A stretch of 64,000 nt of DNA from Polaribacter reichenbachii. Its GTDB lineage: Bacteria; Bacteroidota; Bacteroidia; Flavobacteriales; Flavobacteriaceae. The stretch's first letter is position 1. The number at the start of each line of letters is the position of its first letter. The notes under the pieces were generated by a model. That model was not told the DNA's origin and did not search any database. It saw only the letters and a program-made list of their open reading frames with translations. The stretch is taken from the NCBI RefSeq assembly GCF_001975665.1, contig NZ_CP019419.1:558001-622000 (forward strand), given 5' to 3'. The position numbers and the translations under genes are program-made. Shown here in pieces: positions 44,394-56,174 of this stretch.

Positions 44394-45038
44394 TTATGGA
44401 GTGTATATCTTATTTTTAATAGCATACATCACTAAACCCACTCTGTTTTTTACATTTAGTTTTATAAATAAGCAATTTCTATAGCCATCAATTGTTTTGG
44501 GGCTTAAACACATTCTATCTGCAATTTCTTTGTAGGTTAATTCAGTACAAGCTAATTTTAAAAATATTACCTCTTTTTCTTTTAGAACTATTTCTTCTTC
44601 TGCATTACCAGAAATAGATTTCATTAATAAATTAGTTACATTTTTAGAATGATAAAAGCCATTTTCGGCAATTTCTATCAATGCTTTTTCTAAAACAGCT
44701 TTTTCTGTATCTTTAAGTAAATAACCAATTGCGCCTGCTTTAAGCATTTTTAGAACAGTTTTATCATCATCTTCGACAGACAACGCCATTACGTTAACTT
44801 CTGAATGATTTTTATGTATCCATTCTGTTGTTTCAATACCATTTAAAATTGGCATATTAATATCCATTAAAACTATATCTGGTATATTTTCTGATGAACT
44901 TGTGAATTGTTCAACTAATTCTTGTCCGTTTTTACAGGTGTACAACACTTCAAATTTCTCAAAAGTATTAACCATTGTTTGTATGGCTTGCGATAATAAT
45001 GTGTGGTCATCTACAACAACTACCGAATATTTTGTCAT
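44394..45038 (-). CDS. NarL/LuxR-type response regulator
   Basis: This 214-residue regulator has a receiver domain with phospho-acceptor Asp59 (IVLMDINMPILNG) and Lys in GYLLKDTEKA. A LuxR/GerE helix-turn-helix follows at about 148-210 (LKEKEVIFLKLACTELTYKE, then IADRMCLSPKTIDGYRNCL). It overlaps the kinase gene by 4 nt (ATGA), so the pair is coupled. Last gene of the four-gene cassette. Confidence 0.93.
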   Translation of the reverse strand: MTKYSVVVVDDHTLLSQAIQTMVNTFEKFEVLYTCKNGQELVEQFTSSSENIPDIVLMDINMPILNGIETTEWIHKNHSEVNVMALSVEDDDKTVLKMLKAGAIGYLLKDTEKAVLEKALIEIAENGFYHSKNVTNLLMKSISGNAEEEIVLKEKEVIFLKLACTELTYKEIADRMCLSPKTIDGYRNCLFIKLNVKNRVGLVMYAIKNKIYTP

Positions 45039-45778
45039 AATTTATAATTAATTTCCAAGGTTGTTCCTTTATTTTTTTCTGATTTAAACACGGCTTCAGC
45101 ACCAATTAAATGCGCTCTATTTTTAATATTTATCAACCCTATACCATCTTTTTTCCCTTCGGATGAAAAACCAACTCCATTATCTTTTGCTGTTATTAAT
45201 AAATTACTTTGTAAATAATCTAAAGTTACTTTTAACTCAGAAGCTCTAGAATGTTTTATAGTATTTGAAAAAAATTCTTGTAAAATTCTAAAAATGATAA
45301 TGGTAGATTTTTTGTCAATCTCTTTTTCATTTCCTTTAATTTCTAAAGTAGATGCTATAAAATTTAAACGATTAAAGCGATTTATTTCTAATTGAATCGC
45401 TTCTTTAAGCTCTATATTCTTAATTGCTTCAGGGTTAATCAATTTTGATAAAGATCGTACTTCTGTTAATCCTTGAGAGATGGTTTTAGTTACTTCTGCT
45501 ATATTTTCTTCAGTAGCATTTTGCAACTGTATTTTTGCCAAAGTTAGTAATTGACCTATATTATCATGCAACTCCCAGCTAATGTTTCTTAGGGTTTCTT
45601 CTCTAATTTCTATTTGAGTTTCTGCAATTTCTCTTTCAAAACGTTTTTTGTCTTCTTCTTGTTTTTCTAATAAAAATGTTTTTTTCTTTTGAAAAACCGT
45701 AAACAATATTATCAGTGCTACTACAATAAATAGTATTATTAATGATGATATTATAAGTACTATATTTCCTTCTTGCAT
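45035..45778 (-). CDS. NarX-type sensor histidine kinase
   Basis: This short kinase of 247 residues has one N-terminal TM helix (about 6-28, IVLIISSLIILFIVVALIIL), a charged coiled coil (about 30-60), the HisKA_3 dimerisation region with His71 in WELHDNIGQLLTLAKIQL, and the HATPase domain (DNGVGFSSEGKKDGIGLINI). It has no extracytoplasmic sensor domain, so sensing is probably delegated to the upstream membrane protein or lipoprotein. It overlaps the upstream membrane gene by 19 nt. Confidence 0.92.
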   Translation of the reverse strand: MQEGNIVLIISSLIILFIVVALIILFTVFQKKKTFLLEKQEEDKKRFEREIAETQIEIREETLRNISWELHDNIGQLLTLAKIQLQNATEENIAEVTKTISQGLTEVRSLSKLINPEAIKNIELKEAIQLEINRFNRLNFIASTLEIKGNEKEIDKKSTIIIFRILQEFFSNTIKHSRASELKVTLDYLQSNLLITAKDNGVGFSSEGKKDGIGLINIKNRAHLIGAEAVFKSEKNKGTTLEINYKL

Positions 45779-46374
45779 CTAATTAATCCATATATAAAAC
45801 ACAAATTAAGTAAAATAATTATGGAATAGAGTAATTCATCACCAAAATCCGCTTTAAAAAATTTAAAATAAACAATTGTGAAAAATGGAATTGTAGTTAA
45901 ATAAAAAATTAAATAACCAACAGAAACCCAAAAGGGTAATAATTTTTTATAATTTAAAACTTTATCAGACATCAATAACTCGTTAAAATAAATGATAACA
46001 AAAACACTATTTATTAAAGCTTCGAAGGGTACTGAATATGATTGCAATTCTTTTAAAAAAAAACTAATAAAATAGAGTATATTAAAAATAATTACTAATA
46101 TTTTAATGGTATTTAAATTTCTTTTATTAGTTATTAAATGATAATATATTAAAGCAAAAATATTAAACTCAAAAAAAGTATAAATATTAAATAACCATAA
46201 ATTTTTTGTACTAAAAATATAAGTACCAATTAAATTGAATATTACACCAGTAAATAAAAAAAGGACAAAAAACTTATAAAAGGAATAACCTTTGAATTTA
46301 TTGTAAAAAAAAACAGATAAAATTAAAGTTAAATATTCAAAATATTTATAAATATCAGCAAGTTCAAAAGACAT
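45760..46374 (-). CDS. Polytopic membrane protein coupled to the histidine kinase
   Basis: An unrecognised 204-residue protein with about six TM helices, rich in Phe, Ile, Tyr and Leu (for example YFEYLTLILSVFFYNKF, FFVLFLFTGVIFNLIGTYIF and LLYSIIILLNLCFIYGLI). No catalytic motif is seen. The gene starts 2 nt after the lipoprotein gene ends and overlaps the kinase start by 19 nt, which suggests the protein is a sensor or accessory partner of that kinase. Confidence 0.75.
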   Translation of the reverse strand: MSFELADIYKYFEYLTLILSVFFYNKFKGYSFYKFFVLFLFTGVIFNLIGTYIFSTKNLWLFNIYTFFEFNIFALIYYHLITNKRNLNTIKILVIIFNILYFISFFLKELQSYSVPFEALINSVFVIIYFNELLMSDKVLNYKKLLPFWVSVGYLIFYLTTIPFFTIVYFKFFKADFGDELLYSIIILLNLCFIYGLIRCKKEI

Positions 46375-46376
46375 TA

Positions 46377-47006
46377 TTAATCAGTTTTAGGATCGATAGA
46401 ACCTCTATTAAGAGCAGAACTATCATCATCTTCTTGCATAAATCTAAAAGATAAAATTGAGGCTCTATTCACTTTTTTTGTAGATTCACCGGCATATTTA
46501 TGTAAAACACTTTGCATAGATACAGGTTTACCTTTTGTTGATTTTAATGGTTCGTAAGCAACGTTTTTATCATCACCAATATTTGTTGTAGGCATTAAAA
46601 TAAAAGAAACCCTATTTTGATAAGCTTCTATTTTATAATCTGAAGGATATGCTGCTGTAAAAATTTTAACACCAGTTAATTTAATATCTTTCTCTCTAGA
46701 TATTTTTTCTATATAAGCAATATATTGTTTAAGTTCATCAATACTAAAAAATTCAGAAACAGTAGCTACAGTATCCTTTCCTTTAGATTTTTGTGTAATA
46801 TACTTATCTAATAATATTTTTTGTCCATTATCATATTCATTAAACATACTTGCCATTTCTTTATAAGTAATAGCTTGGCTTGGTCTTTTATTATTAGAGT
46901 AACAAGATAGATCTTCTTTATCTGGATTTGACTTTTCTGCGTTACAGGAAACTATTAAAAGTGTAAATACAAATAAGAAACATAATTTTATAATTGGAGA
47001 TTTCAT
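46377..47006 (-). CDS. Hypothetical lipoprotein, first gene of the two-component cassette
   Basis: This 209-residue lipoprotein has signal peptide MKSPIIKLCFLFVFTLLIVSC with Cys21 as lipid site. The mature part is soluble, with ITYKEMASMFNEYDNGQKIL and a later VSFILMPTTNIGDD. No family is recognised. It heads the operon lipoprotein, membrane protein, kinase, regulator. The 300 bp upstream (47007-47306) hold two terminators and AT-rich sequence; I cannot point to a convincing promoter. Confidence 0.78.
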   Translation of the reverse strand: MKSPIIKLCFLFVFTLLIVSCNAEKSNPDKEDLSCYSNNKRPSQAITYKEMASMFNEYDNGQKILLDKYITQKSKGKDTVATVSEFFSIDELKQYIAYIEKISREKDIKLTGVKIFTAAYPSDYKIEAYQNRVSFILMPTTNIGDDKNVAYEPLKSTKGKPVSMQSVLHKYAGESTKKVNRASILSFRFMQEDDDSSALNRGSIDPKTD

Positions 47007-47198
47007 TTTATATAAATTAAAGTTATTAATGTGAAAATATACTATATTTTTTAGAGGTAGACATCAATAGATATAAAAAAAGGGGTTTTTCCTCAAGTAT
47101 TATCAATGTTTTCACTCTTTACTACTATCTTTAATTAGATGATATTTGAAGTGTTATATTTACTTAGGTAAATATGTTTCGTAAAAGGGGAAATTGCT

Positions 47199-47231
47199 AA
47201 AAAAACATCTTTAATTAAAGATGTTTTTTTT
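47199..47231. terminator. Second (distal) terminator after atpC
   Basis: The perfect palindrome ACATCTTTAATTAAAGATGT (47205-47224) is flanked by A and T runs, so it can act in both directions. It backs up the atpC terminator and insulates the downstream operon. Confidence 0.75.
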
Positions 47232-47248
47232 ATGACAAATAATAAAAT

Positions 47249-47288
47249 AAAAAAAGCCTTGAAACTATTCTGTTTCAAGGCTTTTTTA
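47249..47288 (-). terminator. atpC terminator
   Basis: GCCTTGAAAC (47256-47265), 6-nt loop, GTTTCAAGGC (47272-47281), with A run on the left and T6 on the right; active on the minus strand. Confidence 0.88.
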
Positions 47289-47306
47289 AAATTGTACTTT
47301 AAGTAA

Positions 47307-47600
47307 TTAATCGGCTAAAATTATAGCTTTATTATCATTTAATTCTAATGTACCAGAATTAATAGCTAATGTTAAAATTTTATCATCTGCTTCGTCTGGA
47401 ATTAATTTACCATGCAAATCATCTAACTCTAAATTAATTTGAGAGTGAATATGAATATAAATAGTTCCTTCTTTTAAAACAGAAACTATTGGTGCGTGAT
47501 TATTTAACATTTGAAACTCGCCATTTAAACCAGGAACTGATAAAGAATCAACTTCTGATGAAAATAAAATAGCTTCTGGTGTAACAATTTCTAAAAACAT
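47307..47600 (-). CDS. atpC: F-type ATP synthase subunit epsilon
   Basis: The epsilon subunit is part of the F1 rotor stalk and regulates activity. At 97 residues it contains only the N-terminal beta-sandwich domain (FLEIVTPEAILFSSEVDSLS, then PGLNGEFQMLNNHAPIVSVL) and lacks the C-terminal helical hairpin of the about 135-residue E. coli protein. A short epsilon is common in Bacteroidetes, so this is not a truncation. It follows atpD by 79 nt containing a run of TTTAGTTTTTAG direct repeats. Confidence 0.93.
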   Translation of the reverse strand: MFLEIVTPEAILFSSEVDSLSVPGLNGEFQMLNNHAPIVSVLKEGTIYIHIHSQINLELDDLHGKLIPDEADDKILTLAINSGTLELNDNKAIILAD

Positions 47601-47679
47601 ATTTCTTTAGTTTTTAGTTTTTAGTTTTTAATCTTTAGATAAATACGAGTTGCTAAAAATCTTAAACTTAAAACTTAAT

Positions 47680-49203
<1,524 letters not shown>

Positions 49204-49252
49204 TTAAATTATTATTATTTTATATAGGATTTACCCTCTCTTTTTCAAGGCG

Positions 49253-49260
49253 CAAAGTTA
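49253..49260 (-). promoter_or_regulatory. atpD -7 box TAACTTTG
   Basis: A perfect TAnnTTTG on the minus strand; the upstream TTG lies only 12 nt away, so the -33 element is unclear. Confidence 0.45.
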
Positions 49261-49295
49261 CTTTTTTGATTGCAATTAAAAAAGTTTTTTTAACT

Positions 49296-49326
49296 AAAAA
49301 AGCCTCATCAATTTGATGAGGCTTTA
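49296..49326 (-). terminator. ompA terminator
   Basis: AAAGCCTCATCA / TGATGAGGCTTT around a short loop (49299-49325) with an A run on the left, which is a T tract on the minus strand. Confidence 0.88.
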
Positions 49327-49345
49327 ATATTATTGTATTAGAAGA

Positions 49346-50710
49346 TTAGTTCTTAACTTTAACTTCTACTCTTCTATTATTAGCTCTACCTTTTCTAGTA
49401 CTATTAGAATCTACTGGATTGTCTTCACCAAATCCTTTAGCAGTTAATCTAGATTCGTTAATTCCTTTTTTAACAAAATAATTTTTAACAGCATTTGCTC
49501 TTTTGTCTGATAACATTAAGTTGTAAGCTGCAGTACCTGTACTATCTGCATAACCATTGATATCAAATTCAGCTTTTTCGAATTCATTCATAACTCCAAT
49601 CATACCATCTAATTGTTTAGTAACTCCTGATTTAAAACTAGCTCTGTTTGTGTTAAACAAAATTGCTTTAAAAGTACCTTCACCAATTAATTCTTTGTAA
49701 GATTTAGGTGGAGCAGGACAACCTGAGTTAGAAGCAACACCAGCTTCATTTACACATTTATCATCTTTATCTAATACACCATCACCATCAGTATCTGGCC
49801 AAGGACATCCGTTATTAGCAGCAGGACCTGCAACATTAGGACATTTATCATTTTCACCTACAACACCATCTCCATCAGCATCAGGACAACCTTTATTTGC
49901 TTTTGTTCCTTTAGCATTAGGACACATATCATCTTTATCAGCAACACCATCACCATCAGCATCAGGACAACCATTCATTGCAGCTAAACCTGGCGTGTTA
50001 GGACAAGCATCATCAGAATCTTTTACACCATCACCATCAGCATCAGGACAACCATTGAATTCTTCTAAACCAGCAACTTCTGGACAAGCATCATTTTTAT
50101 CATACACACCATCACCATCAGTATCAGTTCCACCAAACTTAACAATTACACTTATTGAATTTTGGTAGTGAGATCTTACGTTTTTAGCAAAACCTAATTT
50201 ACTTCCGTGTTGAAAGTTAAGACCTAAGTTATTGTTGAACCAAACATTAAAACCTAAAGCTCCATGCCCCATTAATTCAGAAGTATCATTGTAACCACTA
50301 TCAACAAAATCTCCTCCTAAACCAACATAAGGATCAAACCAACCTGTATCACCAAATAAGTTATTTAAGTCATATTTTGCCATAGCACCAATAGACCATA
50401 AAAGGTAATCAGAGTCATCTTCTTCAAGGTGATACTTAATTTTATTTAAAGAACCAGCTAATTGTATACTAAATCCTTTCCCTATATACTTATCTGCTGC
50501 AATTCTAGAGATTGAAGGTAAAATATTCCAATCCTTGTTACTTAACATATCATTAAACTGACTACTAAAATCAGTACCATGATACATATCAACTGAATTC
50601 ACACCAAAACTAACAGCCCAAGGGTTGTTTTCATCTTGTGCGTTAATGTTGCTAACCATAACTAACGCAAATAAAGCTATCACAGCTATTTTTAATCGTT
50701 TCATTTTCAA
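49346..50710 (-). CDS. OmpA family protein with thrombospondin type 3 repeats
   Basis: An abundant-type outer-membrane protein of 454 residues. It has a signal peptide (to NINAQ), an N-terminal beta-barrel (about 25-190), five calcium-binding TSP3 repeats (about 195-335; units such as [20 protein letters not shown] and [18 protein letters not shown]) and a peptidoglycan-binding OmpA domain (about 345-454; [26 protein letters not shown], and the NRRVEVKV end). It anchors the outer membrane to the cell wall. The promoter is complete and strong. A shorter relative of its barrel, without the other domains, is at 59653-60249. Confidence 0.94.
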   Translation of the reverse strand: MKMKRLKIAVIALFALVMVSNINAQDENNPWAVSFGVNSVDMYHGTDFSSQFNDMLSNKDWNILPSISRIAADKYIGKGFSIQLAGSLNKIKYHLEEDDSDYLLWSIGAMAKYDLNNLFGDTGWFDPYVGLGGDFVDSGYNDTSELMGHGALGFNVWFNNNLGLNFQHGSKLGFAKNVRSHYQNSISVIVKFGGTDTDGDGVYDKNDACPEVAGLEEFNGCPDADGDGVKDSDDACPNTPGLAAMNGCPDADGDGVADKDDMCPNAKGTKANKGCPDADGDGVVGENDKCPNVAGPAANNGCPWPDTDGDGVLDKDDKCVNEAGVASNSGCPAPPKSYKELIGEGTFKAILFNTNRASFKSGVTKQLDGMIGVMNEFEKAEFDINGYADSTGTAAYNLMLSDKRANAVKNYFVKKGINESRLTAKGFGEDNPVDSNSTRKGRANNRRVEVKVKN

Positions 50711-50743
50711 GTTTTTAAATTAAAAGTTCTTTATTTTTATACG

Positions 50744-50774
50744 CAAAAGTAAGTTGTTAAAACTTATTTACAAA
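50744..50774 (-). promoter_or_regulatory. ompA promoter (TTTG-N19-TACTTTTG)
   Basis: On the minus strand TTTG is at 50774-50771, spacer 19, TACTTTTG at 50751-50744. The leader is about 30 nt. Consistent with high expression. Confidence 0.65.
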
Positions 50775-50819
50775 GACAAATCTACAAAATATTAATAAAA
50801 CAGCAAGTATTTATCAGTT

Positions 50820-52013
50820 CTAAATAACTTTTAATTCCTTACCTACCTTAGTAAAAGCAGAAATAGCTTTATTTAAATGATGAACAGTATGAGCCGCTGA
50901 AAGCTGAACTCTTATTCTTGCTTTTTCCTTTGGAACTACTGGAAAAAAGAAACCAATTACATAAATTCCTTCTTTTAATAATTTATTAGCCATAACTTGA
51001 GAAAGCTTTGCATCATATAACATAACTGGCACAATTGCTGAGTCTGCTCCTACTAAATCAAAACCTACTTTTTCCATTTCTGTTCTAAAATAATTGGTGT
51101 TCCATTCAAGTTTATCTCTTAAAGAAGTGTCATTAGAAATTAAATCGAATACTTTTAAGCTAGCACCTACAATTGCAGGAGCTAAAGAATTAGAAAATAA
51201 ATAAGGGCGTGATCTTTGGCGTAGAATTTCAATAATTTCTTTTTTTCCGGTTGTATAGCCTCCCATTGCTCCTCCTAAAGCTTTACCTAAAGTTCCAGTA
51301 ACAATATCAACTCTATCCATTACATTTTTTAACTCGACAGTTCCTCTACCTGTTTTACCTATAAAACCTGTTGCATGGCATTCATCAACCATAACCAAAG
51401 CATCGTACTTATCTGCTAAATCACAAATTTCATCTAATTTCGCCACTATTCCATCCATTGAGAAAACTCCATCTGTAACAATAATCTTAAAACGATGATT
51501 TTGCTTATTAGCTTCAATTAACTGCTCTTCTAGAGAATTCATATCATTATTATTGTAACGATACCTAGCTGCTTTACACAAACGAACTCCATCTATAATA
51601 GAAGCGTGATTTAAACTATCAGAAATAATTGCATCTTCTTTTGTTAATAATGGCTCAAAAACACCTCCATTCGCATCAAAAGCTGCTGCATATAAAATTG
51701 TATCTTCTGTTGTGTAGAAATCTGCAACTTTTTGTTCTAATTGTTTGTGAATATCTTGTGTACCACAAATAAAACGCACTGAAGACATCCCAAAACCGTG
51801 AGTATCCATAGTATTTTTTGCAGCCTGAATAACCTCTGGATGATTTGATAACCCCAAATAATTATTGGCACAAAAATTAATAACCTCTTCTCCTGTAGAA
51901 ATTTTAATAACTGCATCTTGAGAAGATGTGATTATTCTTTCTGACTTATATAAACCTTCGTCTTTTATATTTTGAAGCTCAAAACTTAAAGTATCTTTAA
52001 TTTTTCCGTACAT
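50820..52013 (-). CDS. kbl: Glycine C-acetyltransferase (2-amino-3-ketobutyrate CoA ligase)
   Basis: A PLP-dependent alpha-oxoamine synthase of 397 residues. It converts 2-amino-3-oxobutyrate and CoA to glycine and acetyl-CoA (threonine breakdown). Motifs are [56 protein letters not shown] and the PLP-lysine segment [18 protein letters not shown] (Lys about 244). The substrate assignment over other family members (KBL, BioF, SPT) rests on the overall similarity to Kbl, such as the [20 protein letters not shown] end. No tdh gene is in this window. A TATCTTTG -7 box (52042-52035, minus) precedes it. Confidence 0.9.
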   Translation of the reverse strand: MYGKIKDTLSFELQNIKDEGLYKSERIITSSQDAVIKISTGEEVINFCANNYLGLSNHPEVIQAAKNTMDTHGFGMSSVRFICGTQDIHKQLEQKVADFYTTEDTILYAAAFDANGGVFEPLLTKEDAIISDSLNHASIIDGVRLCKAARYRYNNNDMNSLEEQLIEANKQNHRFKIIVTDGVFSMDGIVAKLDEICDLADKYDALVMVDECHATGFIGKTGRGTVELKNVMDRVDIVTGTLGKALGGAMGGYTTGKKEIIEILRQRSRPYLFSNSLAPAIVGASLKVFDLISNDTSLRDKLEWNTNYFRTEMEKVGFDLVGADSAIVPVMLYDAKLSQVMANKLLKEGIYVIGFFFPVVPKEKARIRVQLSAAHTVHHLNKAISAFTKVGKELKVI

Positions 52014-52061
52014 TTATTATGAATTTAACAAACACAAAGATACAAAGTTTATTTTCTTTGA

Positions 52062-55000
52062 CTATACCTCAACAATATCAATTTCTTTATTAATATATAT
52101 GAGTAGTTTTTTATCAACCTTAAAATTCATTGATTTTAAAACTTGTTCATATTTTAAAATCTGTTGCTTGTGTTCTGATGACTTATTTCCGGTTTTATAA
52201 TCGATAATTGAAACTAAATCATTTGTAAAAACCAAACGGTCTGGAATTACAATTTGATTATCAACATCTACAATTTCTCTTTCATTATATGTAACTACAT
52301 CCTCAGAAAAATATTTATTTATTTCTGGATGATATACAACTTCATTAATTTTAAGTTTTAAAGATTTTGATTCAAAATCATCAATTATTCCTTGTTGTAC
52401 ATATTGATTCACAACTTTTTCAACATCATTTTTAGTGATGATTTTCGATAAAATTTCGTGAAACAAATTACCAAAATCAATTGCTTCTCCTTGATTTGTA
52501 TCCCATAATTTAGATGAACTCGCTAACAAAACTACATTGTGTTCTTGCCAAGGTGTAGAAATAAATTTTTCGTGAATTTGAGAAACTGAATTTTCTTTTT
52601 GAATACTACTAACTCTAATATCATTACCAAAAGAGTATTCTAAATCATCATCATTCCAAAGATTTTGTTCTTTTAAATAATTAATTAAAACACCTGAATA
52701 AAAGTTTGTATTTACCTCACCTTTTGCTGATATTTTTCGCTCAGTAATTATATGCAATTGCTCTACAGCTCTTGTTAAAGCAACATACAATAAATTAAAA
52801 TTATCTAGCTCTAATTCTTGTCTTTGATGATGGTAAATTTGCTCTCCTTTCTCACTTACTTCCGCTAAACTTTTATTGAAATCAACCAATAATTCTTTGA
52901 ATTCCCCATAATTATCGGGCAATTCATCTAACCAAACTTTAGGGTTTATTTGCCTGTAAACATCTACATCACAAGGAAAAATTACAATAGGAAACTCTAA
53001 ACCTTTTGATTTATGAATCGTCATAATTTGAACTGCATTTGCACTTTCTGATGCAACAATGCTTAACTTTTCTTTTTTTAGTTCCCAGAATTCTAAAAAG
53101 GAATTAACATCTATCGATTTTCTTTGTTGCTCTAAAACAACATCTAAGAAAAATTGCACATAAGCATCAGAAGTATTTACTAGGTTAAAACCTCTAATAA
53201 TTTCTTCTATTTTTTCGTAAAATGGCAATTGATTAAAAGTAGATATTTCAAAAGAAATTCCGTATTTTTTTAGAGCTTCAAACAGTTCTAGATTTTCTGA
53301 TTTAGCAAATTCTTTAAAGAAAATATGTTTCGGATTTTCGATTTGTAAATGCTGATATAAAAAGCACAAAATTTCGAAACGTGTTTCTTCATCATTAGGG
53401 TTTTGCAACAGTTTTAAAACATCAACAATAAAAGTAACTTTTATACTATTTTGTAAAAGCAAAGTTTCTGACGAAACAATATCTACTCCGTTTTCTGAAA
53501 GGTAATTTGCAACAGCAATTCCGTCTTTTTTTGTTCGTGTTAACACACAAATTTCATCTAAAGAAAAGCTTTCTTTTAATTGATTTATTTTTTCTAAAAC
53601 TTTCTTCGGATATTTTATTTTTTCATCATCTTTATGATCTTCTTTTTCAAGAAAATTAAGTGAAACAAATCCGCCTTTTTTAGCATTTTCTAATTGCTTA
53701 TTACCATCAACAAATATTTTTTTATAAGATTCATTATGCAAAAAATTGGATGTAAATTGAAAAAATGAATTGTTAAAATTGATAACCTCTGCATAGCTCC
53801 TAAAATTAGTTTCTAAGCTTTTGATTTCTTTGTTAATATGAAAAGGATTTTTTGCATCTGAACCTAACTCAATAAACTGCTCTGCTTTTCCTCCTCTCCA
53901 TCTATAAATTGCCTGTTTTCCATCACCAACCAATAACAAATTACTCTTTTCTTGCGCTAAAGCATTGTCTATTAACGGAATTAAATTACTCCACTGTAAG
54001 ACTGATGTATCTTGCATTTCATCAATAAAAAAATGTTGAAAACGTTGCCCAATTCTTTCGTAAATAAAAGGTGCAGGTTGTTCTTTAATATTATCAGAAA
54101 TTAGTTGATTAAACTCAGCATTTAATCTGATATTACTTTCTTCTTTTATACTATCTAATTCTTGATTGATGTTATTTAAAACCGCTAAAGGAATTATGTT
54201 TTTTAAAGCCAATTTATTCATTAAAAACTGACTGTATATTTCTTTTGCTTGATTGTAAAAACCAATAATTTCTGGAACAATATTCTCTATAGTTGATGCA
54301 ATTACATCCGAAGTTGATTTCGCATAATATTGATGATTTTCTATTGCTTTTTCTATAGTTTCTGCTCTTGATAAAAAATTAAAATCTACCGATTTTAAAC
54401 TTACATCAGCAAAAAACTTAGGAATTGTTCCTCTCAGAAAGTCTTTTTGAGTTAAATCATTTTCGTCCAATAAAGCCAAACAATCTTGCCCTACTTTTGA
54501 TAGTGCTGCTTTTACCTCTTTTTGATGTAAAAAAAGTTTCGATTTTAAATCAGTAAAATCTTCTAGTTTTTTATCAGCAAGACCTCTAAAATGTTTAATA
54601 TCATCTTCGTTCAATAAAACTTTTGAGAACTCATTTAAATCTCTAGATATATCCCAAGATTTATCATCATCAGTTTTATCTAAAGAATAATCAATTAAAA
54701 GTTTCGTCAGTTTTCTATCTGTTCCGATTTTAGAAATTAAAACATCTACAGCCTCATTTAATAAAGAAACTACATCCATTTCTACTTCAAAATTCAAAGA
54801 CAATCCTAAATCATAAGCAAAACTTTTTATTATTTTATGCGTAAAACTATCTATAGTAGTAATTGAAAAAGCGGAATAATTCTGAAGAATTACATCTAAA
54901 ATCTTTTTACTTCTCGCTTGAATTGTAGGTTTATCAACAGCAACTTCATCAATAATAATTTTAAAAAGATCGTTTTCTATACCTTCAGAAAAATCTTCTA

Positions 55001-55187
55001 AATTAGACAAAACACGCTCCTTCATTTCTCCGGCTGCTTTGTTAGTAAACGTTATTGCCAATACTTTTTGAAAAGTAAAAATATCCTCAGAATTTAGTAA
55101 GACCTTGAGATATTCTTTTACTAAAGTAAAGGTTTTTCCGCTTCCTGCAGAAGCATTATATACTTGAAAAGTTGAAGTTTGCTGCAC
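52062..55187 (-). CDS. UvrD/REP-type helicase-nuclease (AddA/RecB-like)
   Basis: This 1041-residue enzyme has superfamily 1 helicase motifs: Walker A NASAGSGKTFTLVKEYL (about 10-26), Walker B FFIDEMQDTSVLQWSNL (about 388), VGDGKQAIYRWRGG, LETNFRSYAEVINFN, MTIHKSKGLEFPIVIFP and NLLYVALTRAVEQL. A C-terminal PD-(D/E)XK nuclease domain follows (GNLFHEILSK, then PDRLVFTNDLVSIIDYKTGN). This is the domain order of AddA or RecB, which process double-strand breaks for RecA. The AddB-like partner is not adjacent; the divergent neighbour is the ZIP transporter. I cannot exclude that it acts alone. Confidence 0.9.
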   Translation of the reverse strand: MQQTSTFQVYNASAGSGKTFTLVKEYLKVLLNSEDIFTFQKVLAITFTNKAAGEMKERVLSNLEDFSEGIENDLFKIIIDEVAVDKPTIQARSKKILDVILQNYSAFSITTIDSFTHKIIKSFAYDLGLSLNFEVEMDVVSLLNEAVDVLISKIGTDRKLTKLLIDYSLDKTDDDKSWDISRDLNEFSKVLLNEDDIKHFRGLADKKLEDFTDLKSKLFLHQKEVKAALSKVGQDCLALLDENDLTQKDFLRGTIPKFFADVSLKSVDFNFLSRAETIEKAIENHQYYAKSTSDVIASTIENIVPEIIGFYNQAKEIYSQFLMNKLALKNIIPLAVLNNINQELDSIKEESNIRLNAEFNQLISDNIKEQPAPFIYERIGQRFQHFFIDEMQDTSVLQWSNLIPLIDNALAQEKSNLLLVGDGKQAIYRWRGGKAEQFIELGSDAKNPFHINKEIKSLETNFRSYAEVINFNNSFFQFTSNFLHNESYKKIFVDGNKQLENAKKGGFVSLNFLEKEDHKDDEKIKYPKKVLEKINQLKESFSLDEICVLTRTKKDGIAVANYLSENGVDIVSSETLLLQNSIKVTFIVDVLKLLQNPNDEETRFEILCFLYQHLQIENPKHIFFKEFAKSENLELFEALKKYGISFEISTFNQLPFYEKIEEIIRGFNLVNTSDAYVQFFLDVVLEQQRKSIDVNSFLEFWELKKEKLSIVASESANAVQIMTIHKSKGLEFPIVIFPCDVDVYRQINPKVWLDELPDNYGEFKELLVDFNKSLAEVSEKGEQIYHHQRQELELDNFNLLYVALTRAVEQLHIITERKISAKGEVNTNFYSGVLINYLKEQNLWNDDDLEYSFGNDIRVSSIQKENSVSQIHEKFISTPWQEHNVVLLASSSKLWDTNQGEAIDFGNLFHEILSKIITKNDVEKVVNQYVQQGIIDDFESKSLKLKINEVVYHPEINKYFSEDVVTYNEREIVDVDNQIVIPDRLVFTNDLVSIIDYKTGNKSSEHKQQILKYEQVLKSMNFKVDKKLLIYINKEIDIVEV

Positions 55188-55337
55188 AATTTATTTTTAA
55201 AGACGAATTGCACGAATTTACACAAATAAGTTCAAAATTTAAGATTCAATATCCAAAAAAGGAAAGCAAACATCCTTAGAAAAAATATAGATTTACTTCG
55301 TAATATTTTTTCTTTAAAATAAAGTTAGAACAGTTTT

Positions 55338-56174
55338 CTAACCTAAACCAACATCCAAAGACATCATTACAATAAAACCACCTATAAAACCAAGTGTTGC
55401 AATATCTGTGTATTTATCTCTTTGCGTTTCTGGTATTACTTCTTCTACAACTACAAAAATCATAGCTCCTGCAGCAAATGCTAATGCATAAGGTAAAATT
55501 GGCGTAAAGAATGAAACTGCTAATGCTCCTAAAACTGCTGCCATAGGCTCTACAATTGCAGATAATTGTCCATACCAAAAACTTTTAAATCTGCTAACTC
55601 CTTGTCTTCTTAAAGGCATTGCCACAGCAAAACCTTCTGGAAAATTCTGAATTCCAATTCCGATTGCTAAAGATATTGCTGCAATTATCATTTCTGTTTG
55701 TTCTACCCCCACTAATGTTGATGCTGCCCCAAATAACACACCTACTGCTAACCCTTCTGGAATATTATGTAATGTAATTGCCAAAACCAACAACGTAGAT
55801 CTGTGTAATTCTGTTTTTACACCTTCTGCCTCATTTTCTTTAAAATTGATATGTAAATGAGGTAAAATTTTATCCATTCCAAAAAGAGATAAAGCACCTA
55901 GTGCAAAACCGATTGCAGCTGGTATAACTTTAACAAACCCTTCTCCAGGACTATTTTCTATAGCTGGCGATAACAAGCTCCAAAAACTTGCTGCAACCAT
56001 AACTCCACCTGTAAAACCAAGCATTCCGTCTAAAACTGCTCTATTTAATTTCTTAAAAAAGAATACTAAAGCAGCACCTAAAGCTGTTAATCCCCAAGTA
56101 AAAAGTGAGGCATAAAATGCTGCTTGAATTGGATGTTCTTTTCCAAAAGCAACTAATTGTTCGAATGTATTCAT
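55338..56174 (-). CDS. ZIP family metal transporter
   Basis: This 278-residue inner-membrane transporter has eight predicted TM helices. The metal-binding motifs of the family are visible: HNIPEGLAVGVLFG in TM4 and QNFPEGFAVAMPL in TM5. The loop between TM3 and TM4 has only one HLH cluster. It overlaps the repressor gene by 4 nt (ATGA) and so is made with it. The Mn-like site of that repressor hints at Mn or Fe uptake, but ZIP proteins also carry Zn; the substrate is inferred. Confidence 0.92.
   Translation of the reverse strand: MNTFEQLVAFGKEHPIQAAFYASLFTWGLTALGAALVFFFKKLNRAVLDGMLGFTGGVMVAASFWSLLSPAIENSPGEGFVKVIPAAIGFALGALSLFGMDKILPHLHINFKENEAEGVKTELHRSTLLVLAITLHNIPEGLAVGVLFGAASTLVGVEQTEMIIAAISLAIGIGIQNFPEGFAVAMPLRRQGVSRFKSFWYGQLSAIVEPMAAVLGALAVSFFTPILPYALAFAAGAMIFVVVEEVIPETQRDKYTDIATLGFIGGFIVMMSLDVGLG

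Noticed and set aside
47171..47231. Possible small RNA with a nine-codon ORF (MFRKRGNC) before the palindromic terminator
   Set aside because: The nearest promoter-like sequences miss the TAnnTTTG consensus by a base and there is no -33 element; the hairpin is explained as a second atpC terminator.
47601..47679. TTTAGTTTTTAG direct repeats between atpD and atpC as a mobile element
   Set aside because: Low-complexity A/T spacer of a kind common in flavobacterial operons; no termini or longer unit.
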